This document shows, piece by piece, positions 20,858 through 27,927 of a stretch of 64,000 nucleotides of DNA; within the stretch, counting starts at the first letter, position 1; each line of letters starts with the position of its first letter. The notes below the pieces were generated by a model. That model did no database searches and was not told where the DNA came from. It worked only from the letters and a program-made list of their open reading frames with translations. The stretch comes from Blastomussa wellsi. Its lineage: Eukaryota > Cnidaria > Anthozoa > Scleractinia > Plerogyridae. The stretch is from the NCBI GenBank assembly GCA_947652115.1, contig OX393568.1, positions 15,438,746 to 15,502,745 of the forward strand. The letters are read 5' to 3'. The position numbers and the translations under genes are program-made.

Positions 20858-22104
20858 CTCTGTTTTTTGGTCAAGCGCTCAATCAAAAAGGCGACAACAG
20901 CCAAAATCACAAGCCAGGCGTGCTCAGCCAGAAACCCGAGGACCTTACCAGCAGTTGTGAAAAGAAAAGAAACAATCGAGCCAAGGAGACCTGGAAGGAC
21001 GGACAATATTTTTTTACCGAGGTCTTTTAGCCCGTTTCCCAAAGCTTTGCCGAATGCTTTGACAGCATTGACAACAGGTTTCGTTAAAAGCTTTACGATT
21101 TCCATGATGAGAATACCGGCGGCAATTGAGATCGCTGTCACCGTGAAACCGTATTTTTTGAAGACATTTTTGATTTTTTCTCTGACTCTTTCACGGAAAG
21201 AAAGCCTTTCAAGGTCTCTTTCTCTTTCAGCCTCGATTTGATTTTCTTCATTCACGAGCCGCTCAACGTTTTCACGGGCATGCTCTCTTTCATCAGACGG
21301 GGCATTTTCATCATTAACGATTTCTTTTTGCTTTTCTTTTTCTTGTTGTATTTCTTTTTCTTTTTCTGTCCTTTGTTCTTCATTTTTTTCAAATTCTTGA
21401 AGGGGGATCGATTCAAAATCAATCGACTCGTAATCATTGTTTTCCAACCGTTCAAGTTCTCGCTGGAGATCAGTCCGTTCTGCAATTTGTCTTTTTGCTC
21501 TTTCTCGGGCTTTTTCTCTTTCTGTTGGGCTTTGCTTTTCATCGTCTGCAAATTTTTTATTTTCATAAATGTCTTGTGACAGTGTTCCAATTTTTTCATC
21601 GATTGTTTCTCTTCGACTTTTCCCAAGTTCACGAGTTATTTCTTTTGGAAGTGCAGGATTTATCCGGAATTTATTCGTTTTTGTGTCTCTTGTTGTTAAA
21701 AAATATGTTGTTGTTTTCACACCTTTTTTGGTGGCTCTAAATAAACCGACTTTCACCCTATTGTTTTCCATTCGGACATTAAGATCTTCCAACTTTGCAA
21801 ATGGAAACTCTTTTTTAAGAAAATCATTAGCAACCATGATTGTTGTCAAATCGTTTTTTGGAGGATCAGGCTTTGTAGGATCAGGCAGATCTTCTTCGAT
21901 ATAAGAGGTTTCTGCAGTGGAAGAACTCCTTGACCTTTCCCTCAGACGTTTCAGGCGATCTCTCATTTCTTGTTCTTCAGGAAAACCGGAATCCCCGTCG
22001 CCATGATCAAGATGTTCATATTTCTCATCATCTTTCTCAGCATCTTTCTCATGATCATCATCATGTTCCAAAAGAGGGTCTTTTTCTTCTTCCATCATTG
22101 CCAT
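20854..22104 (-). CDS. Polinton coiled-coil membrane protein (416 aa)
   Basis: The N-terminus is very acidic (DDDHEKDAEKDDEKYEH). A small folded region follows near residues 90-155 (TTIMVANDFLKKEFPFAKL, KKGVKTTTYFLTTRDT). Residues 170-300 form a long Glu/Arg/Lys coiled coil. The last 100 residues contain three hydrophobic segments separated by an amphipathic basic stretch (VNAVKAFGKALGNGLKDLGKK). The last part resembles membrane-active viral peptides, but I cannot name a family. It converges on and overlaps the 19316 gene by 4 bp and is divergent from the major capsid gene. Confidence 0.6.
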   Translation of the reverse strand: MAMMEEEKDPLLEHDDDHEKDAEKDDEKYEHLDHGDGDSGFPEEQEMRDRLKRLRERSRSSSTAETSYIEEDLPDPTKPDPPKNDLTTIMVANDFLKKEFPFAKLEDLNVRMENNRVKVGLFRATKKGVKTTTYFLTTRDTKTNKFRINPALPKEITRELGKSRRETIDEKIGTLSQDIYENKKFADDEKQSPTEREKARERAKRQIAERTDLQRELERLENNDYESIDFESIPLQEFEKNEEQRTEKEKEIQQEKEKQKEIVNDENAPSDEREHARENVERLVNEENQIEAERERDLERLSFRERVREKIKNVFKKYGFTVTAISIAAGILIMEIVKLLTKPVVNAVKAFGKALGNGLKDLGKKILSVLPGLLGSIVSFLFTTAGKVLGFLAEHAWLVILAVVAFLIERLTKKQS

Positions 22105-22163
22105 TGCGAAATATAAATTCTATTTATTTTCAATTTAAATAAAAATGTGCAGCTTTCAATACC
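22105..22163. promoter_or_regulatory. Divergent promoter upstream of the major capsid gene
   Basis: Fifty-nine AT-rich bases lie between divergent start codons, with tataaattctatttatt and caatttaaataaaaa. TATA-like sequences exist for both directions. Confidence 0.45.
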
Positions 22164-23453
22164 ATGTATGTGCAAACAGAAGTTGACGGAAGAAGAGTGG
22201 AACGTGCGGTGCAAACAAACCTTCATCCAGAGCACAGCCAAAAAACTGGCCTCGCGATGAAAGCCGAGCGCGTGGTCAATCGCATCACTTTTGATCGCAG
22301 CGAAGCCAACCCCGGGGAGACCTTATATGTTTACGTGCCCAAGCTGGATCAGAACGAGGTTCTCGTGCCAGGCACGCTCGCACTGGTCTTCAAAATCGAC
22401 TTGGCGGGAGGGGACGCTGACAACTTCCTCGTTCAAAACGTCACCCGCGCCCTGGTCGATAAACTGCATGTGAAGTTCGGCGCGGAAACACTGCAGGACA
22501 CGGATGGATATGACATCTACAAGATCTGGGAGGACCTTTTTCTCTCGCAGGAGGAGCGGGACGACATGCTGCTCGAGGGCATCCAGTCTGAAGACCTCTG
22601 CAAGATCCGCTCAGACTCGGGAGACAAGAAAACCTCGGGTGTTGACAAAGAAAACGCGCTGGAAAAGGTTTACGGGAAAAAATACCGGATCCGCCTGGAC
22701 CACTCAATACTGACCGACCACGGCGTCTTTTACCCCCAAGCGCTCCTCCACGACCTCCTGTTTCAGCTGAAGCTCGCGCCGGCCTCGCAGGTTGTCAAAG
22801 GCTCTGACCCCGATAAACTGAAATACAAGCTGACAAACCTCCAGCTCGAGTTTGAAACAATCAGAAGCAAGACCTTGGCGGACGAGGCTCGCAGCGTTTA
22901 CACCGCGGGAAAGGGGTTCAAATACGACCATGTGGTGCGGCCCGAGGTGGTCAGCTTCAAAAAAGAAGTGGCCTCAAGCGTGACCATCAAATTTAACGCC
23001 CAAAAAAGGTCCCTGAAAGGCCTTCTTCTCCTTTTCGTTGAGCCTTACACTGCAGGAACCCGGGATTCAGAAAAGTACATTAATCCGGCCCTGAAGAAAG
23101 TCGTTGTCACGGTGAACGGCTCGACCAACAAGCTCTTCAACAACGGCCTCGGAATCACGGATACTTGGGCCGAAGTTGACCGCTTTTTCGGAAAGAAAGC
23201 CCAAAAAACAAAGCACATGAATCCGGTAAAGTTTTTCACCGAAGACAGGTTCGGGCTTCTGATTGATTTGCGCACATCGGGGGATCCAACGCTGCATGGA
23301 AGCGGCACGCGGCTTGTGAACACAACACATGGAGTCCAGCTTGAAATCGAGCGGGACCTCATTGGCGCAGGCGATGTGAAATGCCACATCTTTGCAATTT
23401 CGGACGCGCAAATAGACATTAAAAATCAGCAATTAGTTTCAGTGTTGCACTGA
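22164..23453 (+). CDS. Major capsid protein, double jelly roll
   Basis: The 429-residue protein has the features of Polinton PY/major capsid proteins. These are an N-terminal basic arm, NRITFDRSEANPGETLYVYVPKL, the block DTDGYDIYKIWEDLFLSQEE near residue 113 (the helix between strands of the first jelly roll) and alternating beta-strand segments in two halves. The second half includes VTIKFNAQKRSLKGLLLLFV near 275. Trimers of this fold form the hexons of Polinton-like particles. Length agrees with the family. GC content is higher than in the surrounding DNA. The ATPase gene follows 7 bp downstream, an arrangement seen in many Polintons. Confidence 0.88.
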   Translation: MYVQTEVDGRRVERAVQTNLHPEHSQKTGLAMKAERVVNRITFDRSEANPGETLYVYVPKLDQNEVLVPGTLALVFKIDLAGGDADNFLVQNVTRALVDKLHVKFGAETLQDTDGYDIYKIWEDLFLSQEERDDMLLEGIQSEDLCKIRSDSGDKKTSGVDKENALEKVYGKKYRIRLDHSILTDHGVFYPQALLHDLLFQLKLAPASQVVKGSDPDKLKYKLTNLQLEFETIRSKTLADEARSVYTAGKGFKYDHVVRPEVVSFKKEVASSVTIKFNAQKRSLKGLLLLFVEPYTAGTRDSEKYINPALKKVVVTVNGSTNKLFNNGLGITDTWAEVDRFFGKKAQKTKHMNPVKFFTEDRFGLLIDLRTSGDPTLHGSGTRLVNTTHGVQLEIERDLIGAGDVKCHIFAISDAQIDIKNQQLVSVLH

Positions 23454-23460
23454 TCATATA

Positions 23461-24063
23461 ATGGACCCAAACAACATCCCGTTCAACGCTCTCATCGTCG
23501 GGCCGACGAATTCGGGCAAATCAAAGTTTGTGGTGGAACAGCTCCGCGGTCCTTTCCACGGCAAGTTCGACTTCATCACGCTCATCTGCCCGACATTCGC
23601 GCACAACAGGACTTTTCATCGCTTCGCTTTGGCGGACCCGCGTTTCAAAGTTATCATTTGTGAACAGCATTTTGTTGAAGCCTGGCTGAAAGTGGTTTGC
23701 CTTGAATTGGAGGGCACCAATGCGCTCATTATCCTCGATGACTGCGCGGCCTCGAAAGATGTGAAAAAGCGCACGGGCCAGCTGGTCAATCTCGCGTTCA
23801 GCGCCCGCCACACAGGATTCAGCGTGTGGGTGCTCGCCCAAAAGCTGACCAGCATCACAGCCTCTTTCCGCGAAAACGTTGCGGCGCTTGTGCTTTTTTA
23901 CACACCCTCGTGGAAGACAACGAAAGCGGTTTTTGAAGATTACGCCGGCGAACTTTCTCAAGATGAGTACAAAGACCTCATTTCGAGGTTGAAAAAAAAT
24001 AAGTTCTCCTGCCTTGTGTTCGCACTTCGGCACCCGTTCGGAATAAAATTCAAGCTCAATTAA
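23461..24063 (+). CDS. A32-like genome-packaging ATPase
   Basis: Walker A is GPTNSGKS at residues 14-21 and Walker B is LIILDD at 89-94. A sensor-like AFSARHTGFSVWVLAQKLTSI follows. This is the FtsK/HerA-type ATPase clade of Polintons, virophages and large DNA viruses, which pumps genome into the capsid. At 200 residues it is of normal size. It lies immediately after the major capsid gene and overlaps no other gene. The start is the only in-frame ATG near the N-terminus, preceded by gatcatata. Confidence 0.9.
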   Translation: MDPNNIPFNALIVGPTNSGKSKFVVEQLRGPFHGKFDFITLICPTFAHNRTFHRFALADPRFKVIICEQHFVEAWLKVVCLELEGTNALIILDDCAASKDVKKRTGQLVNLAFSARHTGFSVWVLAQKLTSITASFRENVAALVLFYTPSWKTTKAVFEDYAGELSQDEYKDLISRLKKNKFSCLVFALRHPFGIKFKLN

Positions 24064-24085
24064 AAATTCACAACTTATACACAAA

Positions 24086-24658
24086 ATGGCGAACCCATCA
24101 ACACTCGAAATTGATGAACAAGTCTTGACCGACATTGCGGGCTTGCTTGAAGCTGAGGCAACGAGCGCACCGGCTAGCAATTTCCCCGCAGTTGTTTCAA
24201 CGCAGCCCGATATCCCAGCGCTGCGCGAGCAGCTGGCCGTGCTGGTGTCGACAGGAAAATCAAAAGAAGCCATCGGGACGCAGCTTTCACACGACGATGT
24301 GAAGCGCCTCTCTGACAAAGATGTTGAGAAATACATCAAACGCTACCATGCGTACGTGGGCTCCAAGACAACGGACAGTTTGCTCGACGGCTTCCTTTTT
24401 GTTTTGACCAAAGCGGTCGGAATGGTCGTCAAAATCAAAGACATCGAGGCTTATCAAAAAGAAATCAAAAACGACTGGATCATCAACAATCAGCTCTCCA
24501 ACATGGCCGGCAGCACAGCTTTGACTTGCGGCCGTGGTCTCGCTGTGGCCAACGCGGCGATGATCACTGCAAAACACATTGATTTTGATTCTTTCAAGCA
24601 CGAAGCGCAAACGACTGAAATTGCTGAGCTTTCCTCACCAACTGCTGAACATTCCTGA
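24086..24658 (+). CDS. Uncharacterised Polinton protein (190 aa)
   Basis: Mostly helical, with a central SHDDVKRLSDKDVEKYIKRYHAYVGSKTT and a hydrophobic stretch LLDGFLFVLTKAVGMVV near residue 100, then a Gly/Ala segment (ALTCGRGLAVANAAMITAKH). No catalytic motif. It follows the ATPase by 22 bp in the structural-gene cluster, so a virion role is likely, but no function can be named. Confidence 0.6.
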   Translation: MANPSTLEIDEQVLTDIAGLLEAEATSAPASNFPAVVSTQPDIPALREQLAVLVSTGKSKEAIGTQLSHDDVKRLSDKDVEKYIKRYHAYVGSKTTDSLLDGFLFVLTKAVGMVVKIKDIEAYQKEIKNDWIINNQLSNMAGSTALTCGRGLAVANAAMITAKHIDFDSFKHEAQTTEIAELSSPTAEHS

Positions 24659-24711
24659 CCAACTGCTGAATAATTCCTCACAAATTAAACAAAAATTTCT
24701 TTCAATATACC

Positions 24712-25215
24712 ATGGCTGAAGAACAACCGACCGTTGCACCACAAGCAAACCTTGCACCACAGGAAAGCCAAGTGACTTCACAAACGCCGCCAACAAAGCC
24801 CGCCAAAAATCCCAATCGAGTGGCTGCGGGCAAAGCGACTGCTGATAAAACTCGGCAGGCCCGCGAAGCACAGAAAAAAGCCCTTGATGAAGCAAATGGC
24901 AAACTTGCATCAATTGAGAATGCGCAAGCTCAACACCCCGTGGAGGCGACGCCGGAGCCCACCGTGCGGCAAGCCCCACACCCCGCAAAAACCGGTCTCA
25001 GCACAAACGAATGGCTCACACTCGCCGGAATTGGCGTCGCGCTCTTCACGACTTATGTCAAGCGTGAAGACATCCAGCGCTTTTTCACACGGGAACCTGC
25101 AGGGGGGCAAGCCCCACACCCCGTGGAGGCGACGCCAGCACCTGCAGTGGAGCAAGCCCCACACCCCAGGTTGGCGACGCAGCCATCAAGAAATGCCTTT
25201 CGACCGATGGATTAA
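24712..25215 (+). CDS. Single-pass membrane protein with QAPHP repeats
   Basis: The 167-residue protein is Ala/Pro/Gln-rich with a predicted coiled coil (RQAREAQKKALDEANGK) near residue 48. One transmembrane helix (WLTLAGIGVALFTTYV) lies near residue 101. Three QAPHP-type repeats are seen, around residues 83, 134 and 145, separated by VEATPxPxV. The repeats probably arose by local duplication of a unit containing gccccacaccccg. Function unknown; position suggests a virion or envelope-interacting component. Confidence 0.55.
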   Translation: MAEEQPTVAPQANLAPQESQVTSQTPPTKPAKNPNRVAAGKATADKTRQAREAQKKALDEANGKLASIENAQAQHPVEATPEPTVRQAPHPAKTGLSTNEWLTLAGIGVALFTTYVKREDIQRFFTREPAGGQAPHPVEATPAPAVEQAPHPRLATQPSRNAFRPMD

Positions 25216-25237
25216 ATATTTACACAATAAACAAAAC

Positions 25238-25465
25238 ATGAAAATTGACGGTGCCCAAGCTGTTGCATCAGGCGTTGGTATTTTTGCAATCACCTTTGTG
25301 TGGTTCAAACTTGCCTTCGCCTTTGCTGATACAATCATGCTTCTCTGGGATGCACCATTCATTGAAGAAGATGAAGATGAAGATGAGGAATTTCCTGTGT
25401 TGCCAATTTACCCTGACGAGAAACCGCCAAGCTATGCAGATTCACTGGCTGATGAAGATGATTAA
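25238..25465 (+). CDS. Small membrane protein with acidic tail and PPSY motif
   Basis: The ATG at 25238 starts a 75-residue protein. A hydrophobic segment (VASGVGIFAITFVWFKLAFAF) lies near residues 9-29. An acidic run (EEDEDEDEE) and a proline-rich tail ending with EKPPSYADSLADEDD follow. PPxY motifs recruit WW-domain Nedd4-type ubiquitin ligases and act as late domains in several viruses. A membrane anchor followed by PPxY suggests a role in particle trafficking or release. The motif is seen in the sequence; the role is inferred. Confidence 0.55.
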   Translation: MKIDGAQAVASGVGIFAITFVWFKLAFAFADTIMLLWDAPFIEEDEDEDEEFPVLPIYPDEKPPSYADSLADEDD

Positions 25466-25505
25466 TTTCTTTTGAACGTTTATTTTTTTTTCTTTTATAC
25501 CAAAC

Positions 25506-25727
25506 ATGCCTGAAAACAATCTTGTAAAAAACGCCATGGAGGCCGCGACTCTCGTTGGCCTCTCTGCTGGCATTGGGTGGGCTGTCAAAAAAGCGTTCAG
25601 GAGAAGTTTTACAGATGACCCTTCAGATTCTATCGAAAACTTCGCAATGTTCACTGGTGTGATGACGGGCAGCATCTGGCTCAAGAAGTACCTGGAAGAC
25701 CAGAAAATCCTCCCGACCAACGTTTGA
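25506..25727 (+). CDS. Small Polinton protein (73 aa) with two hydrophobic segments
   Basis: Residues 12-27 (EAATLVGLSAGIGWAV) and 46-59 (NFAMFTGVMTGSIW) are hydrophobic, separated by a basic KKAFRRS stretch. Preceded by cttttatacca like neighbouring genes. Not recognised as a known family. Confidence 0.5.
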   Translation: MPENNLVKNAMEAATLVGLSAGIGWAVKKAFRRSFTDDPSDSIENFAMFTGVMTGSIWLKKYLEDQKILPTNV

Positions 25728-25769
25728 ACACCCAAAAATCATTTGAAAAAATGGCGGCAATTTATAATC

Positions 25770-26189
25770 ATGGCAAGTATCGCAATTATGGTTGGCGGTG
25801 CTTTGGTGAACGCAGTGGCTTTCATCGGCGGCAGTTATCTGGCGAAGGCTTTGGATGGTGATGGCCAGGCCTCGCGTGAAGAAATAGAGCGCCACGACCG
25901 AGCTATGGAGGAGTATCAAGCTGCGTACAACAAATTCGTGCGCGACCGCACCAAACGTCTCGACTGGATTGAAACAAACGAGCGCATGAAAGCTGACGCC
26001 AAGCAGGATTTCACAAACACTGACTACGCTTTAAAACTTTACAACCAGGCGCATCCTGAAGAGGCTCCTCTAAAAGAGCCCAAATTTTCGGATTTTTATC
26101 AACCAAGCCAGCGGCAAAAAAATGGTGAACTCATGTTCGTCGGGGCCGGGGCTCTCGCTTTGGGCTACGCTGCTTTCCGGTTCTTTTAA
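25770..26189 (+). CDS. Polinton membrane protein (139 aa)
   Basis: I take ATG 25770 as the start; a longer frame from a TTG upstream lacks support. A hydrophobic N-terminal segment (ASIAIMVGGALVNAVAFIGG) resembles a signal anchor. A charged helical middle follows (DRTKRLDWIETNERMKADAKQDF), then a second hydrophobic segment at the C-terminus (LMFVGAGALALGYAAFRFF). The hairpin topology suggests a membrane protein. I believe related proteins occur in other cnidarian Polintons; function unknown. Confidence 0.6.
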   Translation: MASIAIMVGGALVNAVAFIGGSYLAKALDGDGQASREEIERHDRAMEEYQAAYNKFVRDRTKRLDWIETNERMKADAKQDFTNTDYALKLYNQAHPEEAPLKEPKFSDFYQPSQRQKNGELMFVGAGALALGYAAFRFF

Positions 26190-26210
26190 ACTTTTTTTTA
26201 CCTCTTTTAT
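26188..26210 (+). promoter_or_regulatory. Polinton promoter-like motif upstream of zinc-ribbon gene
   Basis: The 23 bases consist of aaac, a T-run, cctc and tttat, and end directly at the ATG. The same arrangement abuts the integrase ATG at 26360-26382, with only three bases or so different. Looser tttata-type sequences precede other Polinton starts (about 23450, 24075 and 25490). Confidence 0.5.
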
Positions 26211-26354
26211 ATGGATTTCTACTGTGTGTATGAGAAGAAGATCACCCCCAACGTTCGTGGGAGTGAAAGACTCGGAAAAACAAAAAATGGGCAAACCTTT
26301 CTGAAAGTCAAATGCGCCTCTTGCGGGAAAACCAAAACAAGATTCATCTGCTAA
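26211..26354 (+). CDS. Zinc-ribbon mini-protein (47 aa), DUF5679-like
   Basis: Starts FYCVYEKK, has KNGQTFLKVKCASCGKT in the middle and ends TRFIC. This is the layout of the short zinc-ribbon proteins called DUF5679 found in large DNA viruses and related elements: an N-terminal YCV..KK, a KNG segment, then CxxC. Here the first pair is reduced to one Cys (YCVYEKK), with the last Cys at the C-terminus. Flanked by conserved promoter-like motifs on both sides. Function unknown. Confidence 0.6.
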   Translation: MDFYCVYEKKITPNVRGSERLGKTKNGQTFLKVKCASCGKTKTRFIC

Positions 26355-26359
26355 CATTT

Positions 26360-26382
26360 AAACTTTTTTTCGCCTCGTTTAT
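26360..26382 (+). promoter_or_regulatory. Polinton promoter-like motif upstream of integrase
   Basis: Near-copy of 26188-26210, abutting the integrase ATG. The leader would be extremely short if transcription starts inside the motif. Confidence 0.5.
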
Positions 26383-27381
26383 ATGGACACCAAACTCGCG
26401 AAGATATACTACAGCCCTGGCGGTTATTGGAAAGGCATTGCCGCCATCAAAAAACTGGCCGCGGCTGCAAACGTCCCGGAAGACACCGCAAAAAAGTGGT
26501 TGATCCAGCAAGCCCTCTGGCAGATATTCCTTCCGGCGCCGAAGCATATACCTCGACCGAAATTCGACGTGTCCTTACCCAACAAGGTCCACCAGGCGGA
26601 CCTTCTTTTTTTGCCTCACGATAAACTGCCTCGCGGTCGCAAAGTCTGGAAATACGCGCTGAACGTTGTCGACGTGGCCAGCCGTTTCAAAGAGTCCGAA
26701 CCCTTGACCTCGAAAAATTCTGATGAGGTTGCCCAGGCTTTTCAGAAAATTTACAAGCGCGGCCCTTTGAAATGGCCTGAAATGTTGCAAGTTGACCCTG
26801 GGCGCGAATTCATGGGCGCTGTGACGAAAGTCATGGAAAATCACAAAACTTTCATCCGACGCGGGCGCGTCAACATTCACCGCGATCAGGCCATTGTTGA
26901 ACGTTACAACCGCACCCTTGCCGAACGCCTGTTCGGTCACCAGTATGCCGTGGAAATGCGGCTGCCTGAGGGTCAGCGGTCCAGGGCATGGGTGAAAAGA
27001 CTTCCTGAAGTTGTTTCGGCTTTGAACAACGAGGTGACCAGCCTCATCGGAAAGAAACCCGCTGTTGCAATCAAAGAGAAATCTGTTTTTTCGAAACCTT
27101 CGACTGCTTATCACAGACCTGTTGGGAAGGATGAAAAAATCCTGCCGTATCTTGTTCAGGTTCGCCATCTTTACGAACCTGGCGAGCTTGAAGGTGGGGA
27201 AAAAAGAGCCACGGATCCGATTTGGTCTTTGAAAGTTTTCACCATTGAAAAGGTTTTACAAAAACCGGATCAGCCCGTTCTGTACTATTTGCATGATGGA
27301 CCCAAGCGCGGCTTTGTGCGTGAAGAGCTGCAGATTGTCCCAAAAAACACCGTTCTCCCGCCAGCCAGCGTGGACAGTTGA
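26383..27381 (+). CDS. Polinton integrase (retroviral-type, DDE)
   Basis: The 332-residue protein has an rve catalytic core with D73 (HQADLLF), D138 (QVDPGREF) and E173 (QAIVERYNRT). The D138-E173 spacing of 35 is canonical. The N-terminal part is helical (AAANVPEDTAKKWL) without an evident HHCC zinc site. The C-terminal part has an SH3/chromo-like strand-rich region (IWSLKVFTIEKV, YYLHDGPKRGFVREEL). It would cut and join Polinton ends into host DNA, producing the 6-bp duplication seen at this insertion. Intact. Confidence 0.92.
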   Translation: MDTKLAKIYYSPGGYWKGIAAIKKLAAAANVPEDTAKKWLIQQALWQIFLPAPKHIPRPKFDVSLPNKVHQADLLFLPHDKLPRGRKVWKYALNVVDVASRFKESEPLTSKNSDEVAQAFQKIYKRGPLKWPEMLQVDPGREFMGAVTKVMENHKTFIRRGRVNIHRDQAIVERYNRTLAERLFGHQYAVEMRLPEGQRSRAWVKRLPEVVSALNNEVTSLIGKKPAVAIKEKSVFSKPSTAYHRPVGKDEKILPYLVQVRHLYEPGELEGGEKRATDPIWSLKVFTIEKVLQKPDQPVLYYLHDGPKRGFVREELQIVPKNTVLPPASVDS

Positions 27382-27417
27382 ACAAATGAAAATCCAGATT
27401 AAATTTTTTTCTCCAGA

Positions 27418-27699
27418 ATGAAAATCAACGCTGCTTTGATCAATACCGTCTGTTTTTTCTCTTTGGTTTTTCTCGGTTCAGCCATTTATGGTCCGAAAGT
27501 TCTTGATTCTGTACCCTTTTTTATCAATTTTGTTGATGGCCAGCTTGAAAACATCTTTTGGAATTTGCTCAAAATTGCAGTGGCGTTTAATGTGATGCTT
27601 GTTATTGCAAAAATGTCAACAGGAACGCGGATTGAAATCCGCTCACCATTTGGTTTGGGGGAAAAAACTGGCTTGAACAACCAAAACTGGCCAAGTTGA
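27418..27699 (+). CDS. Small Polinton membrane protein (93 aa)
   Basis: A hydrophobic N-terminal segment (TVCFFSLVFLGSAIYG) and a second one (IFWNLLKIAVAFNVMLVIA) are followed by a polar C-terminus. No recognised family. Two transmembrane helices are likely. Confidence 0.5.
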   Translation: MKINAALINTVCFFSLVFLGSAIYGPKVLDSVPFFINFVDGQLENIFWNLLKIAVAFNVMLVIAKMSTGTRIEIRSPFGLGEKTGLNNQNWPS

Positions 27700-27720
27700 A
27701 CAAACAAATGAAATTTCAAA

Positions 27721-27927
27721 ATGGGCCGTGGACGCAACGGTGTTATTGTTCAAACCTCAAGCAAAGGAAAAAAACGCACCATCAAAGAGCTTTCCAATAA
27801 TGCATGCTCTGTTGTTTTTAAAAAACCCTGCCCATCCTGTGAAAAGGAAGTCATTTTTCTTGATCAAGCCATTGTGAATTATTTACAAAGTTTGGACCCG
27901 CGTGAGGTGGCTCAAACATTAAAGTGA
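27721..27927 (+). CDS. Small Polinton protein with CPSC pair (68 aa)
   Basis: A basic N-terminus (GRGRNGVIVQTSSKGKKR) is followed by KPCPSCEKEVIFLDQAIVNYL. One CxxC pair is present plus one earlier Cys. Not recognised. Its 3' end overlaps the 3' extension of the opposing polymerase frame by 16 bp. Confidence 0.45.
   Translation: MGRGRNGVIVQTSSKGKKRTIKELSNNACSVVFKKPCPSCEKEVIFLDQAIVNYLQSLDPREVAQTLK

Noticed and set aside
25743..25769. N-terminal extension of the 139-aa Polinton protein from a TTG
   Set aside because: Non-ATG start without support; the ATG at 25770 begins the hydrophobic signal-like segment.
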